Shown piece by piece: positions 1 to 8,144 of a stretch of 64,000 nucleotides of DNA. Positions within the stretch are counted from its first letter, which is position 1. The number at the start of each line of letters is the position of its first letter. A model generated the notes under the pieces. The model had not been told where the DNA came from and did no database searches. It saw only the letters and a program-made list of their open reading frames with translations. Both the position numbers and the translations under genes were made by a program. The stretch is from Hirschia sp964352025 (GTDB taxonomy: Bacteria > Pseudomonadota > Alphaproteobacteria > Caulobacterales > Hyphomonadaceae). The DNA is taken from the NCBI GenBank assembly GCA_964352025.1, contig CAYGPZ010000013.1, positions 1-64,000 on the forward strand, given 5' to 3'.

Positions 1-105
1 TGCCGAATTTGTGTGACGGATGAATTACAGTTTTGCGACGAGCAGATGACACTCACACGAGGACGACATGTTCATCAAAAGCGTGTTATTCTGAGCACAC
101 TTTTC

Positions 106-687
106 TTATCTAGAAATTGTGCTTGCAATTTTTACGGGTTTAAAACTCATGCGATGGATAGGGCAAGGACCCAATTTGGTAAGAGCTTCGGAATGCGCTT
201 TGACGCCATAACCTTTGTGTTTTGCAAAACCATATTCAGGATAAAGTTTATCAAATTCAATCATTTGCGAGTCTCTGGCTGTTTTTGCCAGAATCGAAGC
301 GGCTGAAATACAAGCTTCTTTTCCATCACCACCAATAATTGTTATAACTTTACAATCTAAAGGTGGCGCATCATTTCCGTCAACAAGTGCAAGCGAAGGA
401 GAATGGCTGAGTGCTTCTGCTGCGCGTTTCATCGCGAGGTGGTTGGCTTGTCGTATATTGAGCGTGTCAATTTCTTCCGGACTTGCCCAACCAACGCCCC
501 AGCACAGTGCTTTTTCTTTGATTTCTAACTCTAGAGCCACGCGCTTTTTCTCTGACAGCTTTTTAGAGTCGTTTAAGCCTTCAATAGGGTTTGATGGATC
601 AAGAATGACAGCTGCTGCACAAACCGGTCCTGCCCACGGGCCGCGACCAGCTTCATCAATGCCACAAATAATATCTGAATTGCTCAT
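106..687 (-). CDS. rnhB: Ribonuclease HII
   Basis: RNase HII removes RNA from RNA-DNA hybrids, including single misincorporated ribonucleotides, in the cytoplasm. The 193-residue product starts with the family motif GIDEAGRG; D11 and E12, D103 (in VDGN) and D121 match the catalytic carboxylates. KGYGVKAH and HRMSFKPV near the C-terminus are also typical of the family. The length is normal for a compact bacterial RNase HII. The ATG has no strong Shine-Dalgarno sequence. The gene diverges from the BON-LysM gene, with about 110 bp between the starts. The 105 bases between its stop and the left edge hold no gene that I can support. The identification is secure. Confidence 0.96.
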   Translation of the reverse strand: MSNSDIICGIDEAGRGPWAGPVCAAAVILDPSNPIEGLNDSKKLSEKKRVALELEIKEKALCWGVGWASPEEIDTLNIRQANHLAMKRAAEALSHSPSLALVDGNDAPPLDCKVITIIGGDGKEACISAASILAKTARDSQMIEFDKLYPEYGFAKHKGYGVKAHSEALTKLGPCPIHRMSFKPVKIASTISR

Positions 688-798
688 GTTGAATTTGATG
701 CCGTGAGTCGGACAAATCCTTCAAGTATTGTGTTTTTCTGTGTTCATCTTCAGTGTGGTAAATAAGCAGAGTCTAATAGAATAAAGGGGGCATATAAA

Positions 799-1239
799 AT
801 GTTTGGCGATATCGTAAAGTTTGCAAAACAGGCAGGTGCTAAAATCGGCTTTGGTAAAGACAAAGACGAAGACGCGAAAAATTTGAAGAACGAAATGGAA
901 AAGAACGGCTTTAAAACCGATGAGGTCAATGTTGAAGTTGACGGTGATAAGGTTGTTTTAACGGGTAAAGCACTTTCGCAAGAAGAACGTGAAAAACTCA
1001 TTCTTGTCGCTGGAAATGTTGAAGGTGTGGATGCTGTCGAAGACAAATTGGAAGTATCCAAGACCCGCACTTATACAGTTGAAAGTGGCGACACGCTCAG
1101 CAAAATTGCGAAAGAAATGTATGGTGACGCAATGACATATCCCATCATTTTCGAAGCGAACAAGCCAATGCTTGAGCATCCTGACAAAATCTACCCAGGC
1201 CAAGTTTTGCGTATTCCTTCGCTGGGAGCGAACGCCTAA
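799..1239 (+). CDS. BON and LysM domain protein (Kbp/YgaU-like)
   Basis: The 146-residue protein has a BON domain at about residues 28-86 and a LysM domain at about 91-140, which contains SGDTLSKIAKEMYGDA and KIYPGQVLRIP. This is the architecture and size of E. coli Kbp (YgaU), a soluble potassium-binding protein. By family, a role in potassium response or osmoadaptation is likely. There is no signal peptide, so a cytoplasmic location is expected as for Kbp. GGGGG lies nine bases before the ATG and supports this start. The gene is monocistronic and is followed by a clear stem-loop terminator. Function is inferred from the family; the domain call is secure. Confidence 0.9.
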   Translation: MFGDIVKFAKQAGAKIGFGKDKDEDAKNLKNEMEKNGFKTDEVNVEVDGDKVVLTGKALSQEEREKLILVAGNVEGVDAVEDKLEVSKTRTYTVESGDTLSKIAKEMYGDAMTYPIIFEANKPMLEHPDKIYPGQVLRIPSLGANA

Positions 1240-1270
1240 TTGGTGTCATGGAATATTTGTGTTTGATAGA

Positions 1271-1304
1271 AAGTCGGTTTCTGAACAAGAAGCCGGCTTT
1301 TTTA
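1271..1304 (+). terminator. Rho-independent terminator after the BON-LysM gene
   Basis: An 11-bp stem (1271-1281 with 1289-1299, two G-U pairs) encloses a 7-base loop and is followed by a run of T. It lies between the convergent BON-LysM gene and the membrane protein gene ending at 1310. Confidence 0.88.
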
Positions 1305-1309
1305 TTTAG

Positions 1310-2263
1310 CTAGAATTGTCCAGCTCTTAGGAGTGTATTCACGCGGTCATATCCACTCGCGCCAAATTCAGCTGCATATCGATCAATGCATTTAGGGTGC
1401 AGACTTTGGCGACCAGGCCATGTCCAACGTCTAAATTCTGTTTTGCTTTGTACCAGTATCTTGTCGATGATTTCTGCTTGATCGATCCATTCCCCGTCCA
1501 CAGGAAATGTAGCACCGAGGTCGACTTTGGTGCTGTCTGGGAAATGAATTGTATAATTGAGGTGGCTCATGTCCTCATCGGTATAATTACATCCAAGTTC
1601 GACATATTCGGCACCTGACAGGATTTGCACATTGGACGACATGAAAGGAAAGATGTGCTCTTGCTCAATACTTTGGCGCGTCACAATTGTATGGGCTTGA
1701 AACTCCAAATACATGAAAATTCCTGTGAAGGCAGATAGCAGGATTGCCTGCCATTCCATGAAGCTGGTTATTTTATCAAAAAATTTGGAAACAAAGGTTT
1801 TGGGTTCAGACAGATCTTTGTTTTTCTCTGCGTTCGTTTTTTTCAAAAAGTGCCGGACGACAAATCCGTTGACCTTGTCTGATACGAGGCCTGTAAAAAC
1901 AGATTTTTTGAGATTGGGTTTGAAGCCAAGAATTAGCCCGGGAATAGACAAGCATATAAACACCCATGCCATCGCGCCCAATAATAGAGCGGGACCAAAA
2001 CTGTAATCAAACAGAATTGCATTCGTGGTTTTAGCATGAGCTAAAGCAGCAGATTTGGAAACGTTGACGAGGAATGGCCGCAGAAATTGCGCGCCAACAA
2101 AAATCCCTGCAAACCACAACATGACGACTAGCCACGTTAGCATTTCATAGGCTTGAGGTGCTTCAGCATCTTCCATCACATAATCGATGACCGGATCAGA
2201 GATGCCCCTATTACTAAGGGCTTGTTTGATATCAGTATCGGATTTTTTGAGACGGAAGGGCAT
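1310..2263 (-). CDS. Hypothetical membrane protein, three predicted TM segments
   Basis: I do not recognise this 317-residue protein. It has a polar N-terminus of about 40 residues, hydrophobic segments at about 41-61, 89-113 and 171-187, and a soluble C-terminal region of about 130 residues that contains two cysteines. It begins 17 bp after the rsmD stop on the same strand, so the two are probably cotranscribed. The start ATG gives the protein MPFRLKKSD. Nothing visible suggests an enzyme; the C-terminal region could be an exoplasmic or cytoplasmic domain depending on topology. It is real judging by its length and its close spacing to rsmD, but its function is unknown. Confidence 0.75.
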   Translation of the reverse strand: MPFRLKKSDTDIKQALSNRGISDPVIDYVMEDAEAPQAYEMLTWLVVMLWFAGIFVGAQFLRPFLVNVSKSAALAHAKTTNAILFDYSFGPALLLGAMAWVFICLSIPGLILGFKPNLKKSVFTGLVSDKVNGFVVRHFLKKTNAEKNKDLSEPKTFVSKFFDKITSFMEWQAILLSAFTGIFMYLEFQAHTIVTRQSIEQEHIFPFMSSNVQILSGAEYVELGCNYTDEDMSHLNYTIHFPDSTKVDLGATFPVDGEWIDQAEIIDKILVQSKTEFRRWTWPGRQSLHPKCIDRYAAEFGASGYDRVNTLLRAGQF

Positions 2264-2280
2264 ATTTGTATCGCCTTACA

Positions 2281-2859
2281 TTACGTGTCTTCAGATTGTT
2301 TCGAACGCGCCATATAAACACGAGCCGCGCCATAACTTTTTTCATGCAGGACTTCAAAGCCTAGAAATTTAGGCTCCGGATCATCTTTTGATACTTCCGC
2401 AACGATAATGGCGTCGTCAGTAAGCCAGTCACCTTTGACGAGCTCTTTCATGGCGGGATCCACCAAATCATATCCATAGGGAGGATCCATAAAGGCGATA
2501 TTGAATTTCTCTCCGGCACCTGCTGGGCGCTTACCAAGGTCAACAGCTGAACGTCTGTGAATACGGGTCGTTCCGAACTGCCCGAATTTTTCAACATTTT
2601 CACGAATGACGCCGCGCGCTTTGACATGTGTTTCTACAAACAGACAATAGCTAGCGCCACGCGAGAGGGCTTCGAAACCCAATGCGCCTGAACCAGCATA
2701 GAGATCAATTACACGTGCATCTTCTATGGGAGGTGCCCAATCAGCATGTGCCAAAATATTGAACATGGCTTCACGTGCTCTATCAGACGTGGGACGAGTG
2801 TCGCGACCTTCTGGTGTGATGATCGAACGACCTTTGAGTTTTCCGCTTACAATTCTCAT
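2281..2859 (-). CDS. rsmD: 16S rRNA (guanine(966)-N2)-methyltransferase RsmD
   Basis: RsmD methylates G966 of 16S rRNA on the assembled 30S particle using S-adenosylmethionine. The 192-residue protein opens with RIVSGKLKGR and RPTSDRAREAMFNIL, both hallmarks of RsmD. It carries the SAM-binding loop DLYAGSGALGFEALSRGA and the catalytic DPPYG motif of N-methyltransferases. The length agrees with the family. It is divergent from tadA with 47 bp between starts, so the two RNA-modification genes share a promoter region. The gene for the membrane protein at 1310-2263 follows it. Confidence 0.95.
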   Translation of the reverse strand: MRIVSGKLKGRSIITPEGRDTRPTSDRAREAMFNILAHADWAPPIEDARVIDLYAGSGALGFEALSRGASYCLFVETHVKARGVIRENVEKFGQFGTTRIHRRSAVDLGKRPAGAGEKFNIAFMDPPYGYDLVDPAMKELVKGDWLTDDAIIVAEVSKDDPEPKFLGFEVLHEKSYGAARVYMARSKQSEDT

Positions 2860-2906
2860 AAGAAATGCGTTAGCACTGTCATATATGATTTGGGAATGGG
2901 CAATTT

Positions 2907-3377
2907 ATGAAAGAAGCTGAACAAATGTCATTTATGGCGCGCGCAATGGAGTTAGCAAGAGAAGCAGGAGATGCCCAAGAGGTTCCTGTAGGTGCTGTTA
3001 TTGTTGACCCAAAGAGCGGACAAATCATTGGCGAAGGGCGCAATGGTCCTATTGGCCAACACGATCCAACAGCGCATGCTGAAATCATAGCTATTCGCAA
3101 TGCATGTGCAGCGGTCGAGAACTATAGACTGCCGGATATGGAACTGTATGTGACACTGGAGCCTTGCGTCATGTGTGCAGGCGCAATCAGTTTTGCAAGA
3201 ATAGGAAAGGTCGTTTTTGCAGCTGAGGACCCTAAAGGCGGGGCGATTAAAAACGGCCCTAAATTTTTCGAACAACCGACTTGTCATTGGCGGTCTAAGT
3301 GGGAGCAGGATGAAAGTTTTGCAGAGGAGGCTGGGCAAATGCTCAAAGCATTCTTCAAAGCGCGGCGGTCTAAATAG
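2907..3377 (+). CDS. tadA: tRNA-specific adenosine deaminase
   Basis: TadA converts the wobble adenosine of tRNA-Arg(ACG) to inosine. The zinc site is complete: H57 and E59 in the HAE motif, and C87 and C90 in PCVMC. The downstream AEDPKGGAIKNG segment is typical of TadA rather than of guanine or cytidine deaminases. The product has 156 residues from ATG 2907; an internal ATG at 2925 would give a shorter N-terminus and cannot be excluded. The stop lies directly against the stop of the convergent TSUP permease gene, without room for a separate terminator. Confidence 0.94.
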   Translation: MKEAEQMSFMARAMELAREAGDAQEVPVGAVIVDPKSGQIIGEGRNGPIGQHDPTAHAEIIAIRNACAAVENYRLPDMELYVTLEPCVMCAGAISFARIGKVVFAAEDPKGGAIKNGPKFFEQPTCHWRSKWEQDESFAEEAGQMLKAFFKARRSK

Positions 3378-4124
3378 TTAGAAAAGACCAGCAGCACGAA
3401 GAAGGAATACGCACCCAATAGCTGTCACCAGCCATTTCATCCAGCGTTTAAAGTTTACATCATTCATGCGGTGCAAGACTAACCCGCCAAGCCATGTGCC
3501 TATCATAGAAAACGGAATAGCCGCCGCGAGTAGCCACCATGGCGGCAAAGCAGCGATGCCAGCAGCTTTGATTGCTGGACCAGTCCAGAAGCCAATTTTA
3601 ATAAGGTGAGCGAGAGCCTGCGTGGTTGATTTATTTGCCACGATACCTTTGCGCGTCAGGTCTGATCTTACGAAAAATATATCAAGCATAGGACCGGCGA
3701 CACCCGCAATGGTGTTCAATCCACTCACTAAAAAGCCGGAAAGGATAGCGTCAGGTTTGCGTAAGATATCTGCATGGAAAATGTTTTTAGGAAGCCAGAT
3801 TAGCATCGGCATTAAACCAAGTATCAGGTAGAGCGTTCGTTTGTCTGGTACCCAAGCAACAAAGCCTAGACATGCTACGGCAACGACTGCGCCAACGCTA
3901 TATCTGCCGACGAGGGTCCAGTTGATGTGTTCTCTAAGAAGGAATGCTCTCCATCCATTGCTTACAAACTGAATGGCTCCATGAATGATCATGGCCTGAG
4001 GAACTGTCGTGACCGCTGCAAGAACGCCCATTAATACCAAGCCACCCGCCATTCCAAAGATACCGGAAATAAAGGCAGTCACTAAAGTCGTAATTAGAAT
4101 GAGCGCAATAACAGCAATAGACAT
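3378..4124 (-). CDS. TSUP family permease (TauE/SafE-like)
   Basis: This is a hydrophobic protein of 248 residues from the internal ATG at 4124. The open frame extends to 4190, but the extra 22 residues are not membrane-like and I prefer the shorter form. The N-terminal helix followed by GIFGMAGGLVLMG is the conserved first repeat of the TauE/SafE (TSUP) family, which moves sulfite, sulfonates or other small organic anions across the inner membrane. A second-repeat equivalent, NTIAGVAGPMLDIFF, is visible in the C-terminal half. The substrate cannot be told. The gene diverges from the carbonic anhydrase gene. Confidence 0.85.
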   Translation of the reverse strand: MSIAVIALILITTLVTAFISGIFGMAGGLVLMGVLAAVTTVPQAMIIHGAIQFVSNGWRAFLLREHINWTLVGRYSVGAVVAVACLGFVAWVPDKRTLYLILGLMPMLIWLPKNIFHADILRKPDAILSGFLVSGLNTIAGVAGPMLDIFFVRSDLTRKGIVANKSTTQALAHLIKIGFWTGPAIKAAGIAALPPWWLLAAAIPFSMIGTWLGGLVLHRMNDVNFKRWMKWLVTAIGCVFLLRAAGLF

Positions 4125-4283
4125 TCGTGTGTTTAGAACGTTTTGGTTGAATTTGGCTACTAAAAATAGTTCGCCTAACGGGCAGAGCAATTGAATTCGT
4201 TAATGTTTAGTGATCCAGAACTTGCGAATCTACGTAGTTAAATATATCCGACTAGTAGGGTTGGTTTTATGTTGAGGGAAAAA

Positions 4284-5141
4284 ATGAAAAAAACTATTAT
4301 TACTTCGATATTGGCTTTGAGCGTTGTTGCTGCCTGTGGAACTGAAACAGAAACAAATGAAGCTGAAGGCAATTCGACATCATCAGAAGCGGTAGAAGTC
4401 TCAGAGGAAAAAGTTGAGACTGCTGAAGCGCTTTGTCTGGATGCCGGACCTCAAACGCCGCGCGATATCGCCTCTGTAGCTGGATTAAACACTGTTACTT
4501 TTGCTAAAGCACCACCCGCATCGGAAATGAACCTTTGTAACATTCACACACATACAAATTCAGAGCATAAGGGCCCCGGATTTAGCGTTTTTGTCGATGC
4601 GTCTGACCATGGTGGGTATGCTTGTAATGGTACTGCAGACCTGACTGAAGCTGAATTAGCGCCATCTGAAGGTGCATTCAAAGGTGTAAAATCAGGTGAG
4701 ACAATCGAAGTACACTGGGTACACACAAGTTGTGACGCGACACCAGGTGAAGGCCTAGGTGCATGTGTACCTGAAACATGTACTGACCCAGTGCTACGCG
4801 TTGAGGCTCAAACCTTCTTGGTCGTAAACGATGAAAATGCGCTCGACTTCATGGATATGACTTATGGTGGAAACGTCGTTGACGGTCTTCATCAGGCAAA
4901 ATCAATTCCATCTGACACAGGTACGCCTGTGAACTTCCTCGGGTCAACTACTGGTCCATCGTACACTCAGTCGACGTGTTCACCAGCTAAAGTGACATGG
5001 AATGTGCGTCCACAGTGTGCGAAGTTGGACATCAATTCACTGCACACATGGGCTGAATCAGGAAATGTCTTTAACGAAACCAAATCTCATGGAGTGCGCC
5101 AGTTGGTGACTGCTCCGGAACTATTGTCAGCGATTGAATAG
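4284..5141 (+). CDS. Delta-class carbonic anhydrase family lipoprotein
   Basis: The 285-residue product begins with a lipoprotein signal ending in the lipobox VVAAC (C18), then an acidic linker of about 30 residues. The domain that follows contains MNLCNIHTHTNSEHKGPGF, with H88, H90 and H95 positioned like the zinc ligands of delta-class (TWCA1-like) carbonic anhydrases, so reversible CO2 hydration at the cell envelope is the expected role. Many cysteines in the second half suggest disulfides and thus export. The start at 4284 is supported by GAGGG seven bases upstream; the ATG at 4269 lacks one. The gene stands alone, divergent from a TSUP permease and followed by a very strong terminator. 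The family is known mainly from diatoms and other algae, with bacterial members. Confidence 0.82.
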   Translation: MKKTIITSILALSVVAACGTETETNEAEGNSTSSEAVEVSEEKVETAEALCLDAGPQTPRDIASVAGLNTVTFAKAPPASEMNLCNIHTHTNSEHKGPGFSVFVDASDHGGYACNGTADLTEAELAPSEGAFKGVKSGETIEVHWVHTSCDATPGEGLGACVPETCTDPVLRVEAQTFLVVNDENALDFMDMTYGGNVVDGLHQAKSIPSDTGTPVNFLGSTTGPSYTQSTCSPAKVTWNVRPQCAKLDINSLHTWAESGNVFNETKSHGVRQLVTAPELLSAIE

Positions 5142-5177
5142 TCTGGATTTTCGCTCTTAAGCGAGATGTAAGATGTT

Positions 5178-5234
5178 AAGGGGCGTAGGTTTTGCAGGCT
5201 CAGTTGAGGTTGCAAAACCTACGCCCCTTTTATT
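5178..5234 (+). terminator. Strong Rho-independent terminator after the carbonic anhydrase gene
   Basis: A perfect 19-bp stem (5178-5196 with 5211-5229) with a 14-base loop is followed by T-rich sequence. It is the longest perfect hairpin in the window and could work in both directions. Confidence 0.93.
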
Positions 5235-5351
5235 TTGCGCATTTAAATTGGAGTTTTAAGGTATTGAAAGCGCACTTGATCTTGTGTTTTATTGAAATTT
5301 AAAAGATATATCTTTTTAATGCTATGGCAGGGGCAATTAGGGATAGAAAAA

Positions 5352-6068
5352 ATGAACAAGTTTAACGGTCTATTTTTGAGCGCTTGTATTGGCACCTTAT
5401 GCGCGCCAAATGTTTTCGCGCAATCGACTGGCGGTGTTTTTCCACCTGTTGTGAATGAGGGACATAAGTCAGCTCAATTTCGCACCGGTTATGATCCTGA
5501 TTCAGAAAAGTTCGCCAATCGTTTGCACTACCAGCAGTCATTGAATGATGATTTGATGTGGCGGGTTGTCGTTCAATCGCGTGAAACAGAAGACTCTGAT
5601 TTGGACTTTGATTTTGTTCAGGGTGAATTGTTTTGGCAATTAGAAGACGTTGCTGACAATTGGCAAACAGGATTTCGTTTTGATGCGCGCATTCGAGGTG
5701 ATAACCGCCCGCAGCTTTTCGGTGCCAATTGGATGAACCAATTTAGCCTATCGGAAAAGTGGACTGCTAGAGCAGTGGTCTTGTCATCTTTTGATATTGG
5801 TGACGACGCTCGTGATGGAGTGTTTGTAGGCACTCGAACCAGTTTAGCATACAAGACAGATGCGGGGCCTAGCCTTGGTGTCGAGTTTTTTAATTCCTAT
5901 GGGTCAACCGAGTCATTGGGAAATTTCAATACGCAAAATCACCAAATAGGTCCGTTTGCAGTTCTGCCGGTAGCCAAAGATTGGGGTGTCTTAGTCGGCG
6001 CACTTTTCGGAGTTTCCGATGCCGCACAGGATACGAATTTAAAGCTTTGGCTGACGCGGAAATTTTAA
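5352..6068 (+). CDS. Secreted, outer-membrane beta-barrel-like protein
   Basis: The 238-residue product has a clear signal peptide at about residues 1-24, ending in NVFAQ. The mature part alternates polar and hydrophobic residues in short strands, is rich in aromatic residues, and ends in LWLTRKF with a terminal phenylalanine, the usual outer-membrane insertion signal. I infer a small beta-barrel of the outer membrane, but I do not recognise a specific family. I chose the ATG at 5352 because the frame's earlier TTG at 5292 would put 20 unlikely residues before the signal peptide. It is preceded by the carbonic anhydrase terminator and is probably its own transcription unit. Confidence 0.72.
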   Translation: MNKFNGLFLSACIGTLCAPNVFAQSTGGVFPPVVNEGHKSAQFRTGYDPDSEKFANRLHYQQSLNDDLMWRVVVQSRETEDSDLDFDFVQGELFWQLEDVADNWQTGFRFDARIRGDNRPQLFGANWMNQFSLSEKWTARAVVLSSFDIGDDARDGVFVGTRTSLAYKTDAGPSLGVEFFNSYGSTESLGNFNTQNHQIGPFAVLPVAKDWGVLVGALFGVSDAAQDTNLKLWLTRKF

Positions 6069-6192
6069 ATTAAACTTCTGGGACTTAAGCTCAAAAGTGG
6101 CACAACCGCTTCTTGAGTAAGTTGGCTTTGTTTGCTAAAGCCGTGCGATTGATCTCTCTAATGATTGATCTAACTATAAAGTGGAGAAAGCT

Positions 6193-7659
6193 ATGCCGGA
6201 GCGTCGCGAGACGGGCCGAACGCCCAAGAATAAAAAACTGAGTAAATCGGGTCAGGACAAAAATAAAAATCAAAACGCTGGAAAGACCGATTGGTCCAAA
6301 GGCGAACGTATCGCCAAATGGTTGGCCGCTGCTGGTGTTTGTTCCCGCAGAGAGGCTGAACGCTTGATAGAGAGCGGCCTTGTCAGCGTTGATGGACAAG
6401 TTCTTGAAAGCGCGGCTTTCAAAGTCACAGGACGCGAAAAAATCATCGTTGATGGTAATCGCGTTGGTGGTCCTGAAAAAACGCGGCTTTGGAGGTTTCA
6501 TAAACCTAAAGGACTGGTCACGACCAATTCTGACCCAGAAGGTCGCCCAACAGTCTTTGAGATATTACCTAAAAACCTTCCTCGTGTGATCACGATTGGC
6601 CGATTGGACCTGAATACAGAAGGGCTCTTATTGCTCACGAATGATGGTGAGTTAGCGCGTACACTGGAGCTACCCACAACAGGGTTGAAAAGATGCTATC
6701 GCGCTCGCGCATATGGGAAAATCACGCAAGCTGAGTTAGATAAACTTCAGGACGGTGTGATGTTTGAGGGCGTGGTTTATCGTTCGATTATCGCCACTTT
6801 GGATAAAACCAAGGGTGATAATAACTGGATTGATATGACGCTGACCGAAGGTAAAAAACGCGAAGCAAGACGCGCTTTGGAAAGTGTCGGATTGATCGTG
6901 AACCGACTCATTCGTGTTTCTTATGGTCCTTTTGAGTTGGGAGAGCTTGTCGAAAGTGGTGTCGCTGAAGTTGCTGCTGGAGAATTGCTAGCCGAATTTG
7001 GTGAGAGTATTTCTCGCAAACGCCGGCCAGATCCTGCAAGTGTTCCTCAGTCATACATGATACCTGATACAACGCGTCGTCGCGCAAAAAATGAACCCGG
7101 TGAAGAAGCAGAGGCCAGTTCAGCTACAAAACTTGGACGAAACGGTAAGCCGTTAAAGCCACGCGGTGCGAAAGCTGCGATCGCTAAGGTTCAAAAGCGG
7201 GCGACCCATCGCTATGCAGCACTTCGTGAAGGTTCCGAGGAAAAAGTCGAGAGAGATTTTTCTAAACCAGCGAAACCAGGTGAGGCCGTGCGTCCGGCCA
7301 GTATGGAACGTGGCCAAAACAAAAAATCTGGAGATTCTATTTGGGTCACCGATGAAAATGGTAACCGTAAAGAGCTTCCTCAACATGCCAAAACCACGGG
7401 TTCTCGTCGAGATCGTGCACGGGCAAAGGGAAATGTTGCGCACACGCCTAAGGAAGAAGAAAAAAGACCTCGCACAATAGCAGAGCGCCGCAAGGACAAA
7501 CTAAAACCTGAAGCCGATAGAGGTGATGGTGGTTTGCCGTGGAATGAACGTGCGGGTGCAAAGCGCGGGAAAGCCAAACCGTCTGGACCAAGAACGCCCA
7601 AAAGAGGTGGCTCTAGTTCCAAGACAGATCGCTTCCGAGGTTCTCCCAAAGGACGTTAA
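6193..7659 (+). CDS. rluB: 23S rRNA pseudouridine synthase, RluB-like, with a long basic tail
   Basis: The N-terminal half is a complete RsuA/RluB-type enzyme: an S4 RNA-binding domain (IAKWLAAAGVCSRREAERLI), then the catalytic domain with IGRLDLNTEGLLLLTNDG, whose Asp is the nucleophile. By family it makes pseudouridine near position 2605 of 23S rRNA. The protein has 488 residues, against about 290 for E. coli RluB. The extra C-terminal region of about 230 residues is low-complexity and rich in Lys, Arg, Gly and Pro, and looks disordered and RNA-binding. The start at 6193 has GGAG seven bases upstream. A bidirectional terminator follows. RluB is more likely than RsuA or RluE from the long tail, which is common in alphaproteobacterial RluB. 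Confidence 0.9.
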   Translation: MPERRETGRTPKNKKLSKSGQDKNKNQNAGKTDWSKGERIAKWLAAAGVCSRREAERLIESGLVSVDGQVLESAAFKVTGREKIIVDGNRVGGPEKTRLWRFHKPKGLVTTNSDPEGRPTVFEILPKNLPRVITIGRLDLNTEGLLLLTNDGELARTLELPTTGLKRCYRARAYGKITQAELDKLQDGVMFEGVVYRSIIATLDKTKGDNNWIDMTLTEGKKREARRALESVGLIVNRLIRVSYGPFELGELVESGVAEVAAGELLAEFGESISRKRRPDPASVPQSYMIPDTTRRRAKNEPGEEAEASSATKLGRNGKPLKPRGAKAAIAKVQKRATHRYAALREGSEEKVERDFSKPAKPGEAVRPASMERGQNKKSGDSIWVTDENGNRKELPQHAKTTGSRRDRARAKGNVAHTPKEEEKRPRTIAERRKDKLKPEADRGDGGLPWNERAGAKRGKAKPSGPRTPKRGGSSSKTDRFRGSPKGR

Positions 7660-7660
7660 A

Positions 7661-7693
7661 TAAAAGGCTCCCATATTGAATGGGAGCCTTTTA
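7661..7693. terminator. Bidirectional terminator between rluB and the small secreted protein gene
   Basis: A perfect 13-bp stem (7661-7673 with 7681-7693) has a 7-base loop. It carries A's on the left arm and T's on the right arm, so it can end transcription from both convergent genes. Confidence 0.92.
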
Positions 7694-7704
7694 TACACGG
7701 CGTG

Positions 7705-8025
7705 TTATTCGGATATTGAAACCAAAGTCGCAGTACCTTTTACGCCATCACTTCGCGTGTATCCTGTTGATGTTCCAGCTTCTTTGACAACTTCGTCAAA
7801 GGTCACGCAGATATTGCCAATCGTTTCGTCACCACAAAGAGTGTTGCTGGCTTCATCCCATGTGTATGTGCCAGTCTGTCCGTTTGCTGTCGCTGTTTTG
7901 GATGTTGTGTCGAGTACAAAGGTAATCTTGTCGCCATCGGATGGCGCAAATTCTATTGTCATACTTCCGGCAAATGCAGATGCTGACATCAGGGTAGCAG
8001 CTGCTGCTATAATTAGTTTTTTCAT
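7705..8025 (-). CDS. Small secreted protein of unknown function
   Basis: The 106-residue product starts with MKKLIIAAAATLMSASAFAG, a standard Sec signal peptide cleaved after AFA. The mature 87 residues are acidic and rich in Thr and Ser. They contain two cysteines (NTLCGDETIGNICVTF) that could form a disulfide, and the pattern is consistent with a small beta-rich domain. I do not recognise a family. The start at 8025 is set by GGGAGG about seven bases upstream; the longer reading from 8046 would run through this ribosome-binding site. It is flanked by terminators on both sides and so forms its own unit. Confidence 0.75.
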   Translation of the reverse strand: MKKLIIAAAATLMSASAFAGSMTIEFAPSDGDKITFVLDTTSKTATANGQTGTYTWDEASNTLCGDETIGNICVTFDEVVKEAGTSTGYTRSDGVKGTATLVSISE

Positions 8026-8061
8026 AGTTAACCTCCCAAACCTCACCTTATGGTGTGTGTA

Positions 8062-8089
8062 AAATGAGGCGATTTAATTCGCCTCATTT
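8062..8089 (-). terminator. Likely terminator downstream of purD
   Basis: A perfect 10-bp stem (8062-8071 with 8080-8089) has an 8-base A/T loop. On the minus strand the stem is followed by a short T run. It lies 55 bp past the purD stop and before the start of the small secreted protein gene. Confidence 0.72.
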
Positions 8090-8144
8090 GGGAAGTTATC
8101 AGTATGCCCAAACGTTAACACAAGCACGCAGGGCTTAGTTTTTG

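Noticed and set aside
13..306. Plus-strand reading frame at the left edge
   Set aside because: It runs antisense over most of rnhB, and its sequence has no domain pattern. The strand opposite carries clear RNase HII motifs.
3378..5141. A carbon-concentrating system made of the TSUP permease and the carbonic anhydrase
   Set aside because: Only adjacency supports it. There is no bicarbonate transporter signature, carboxysome gene or RubisCO in the window.
6140..6176. Direct repeat GATTGATCT (two copies) before rluB
   Set aside because: It is short, occurs only here and has no link to a known element; chance cannot be excluded.
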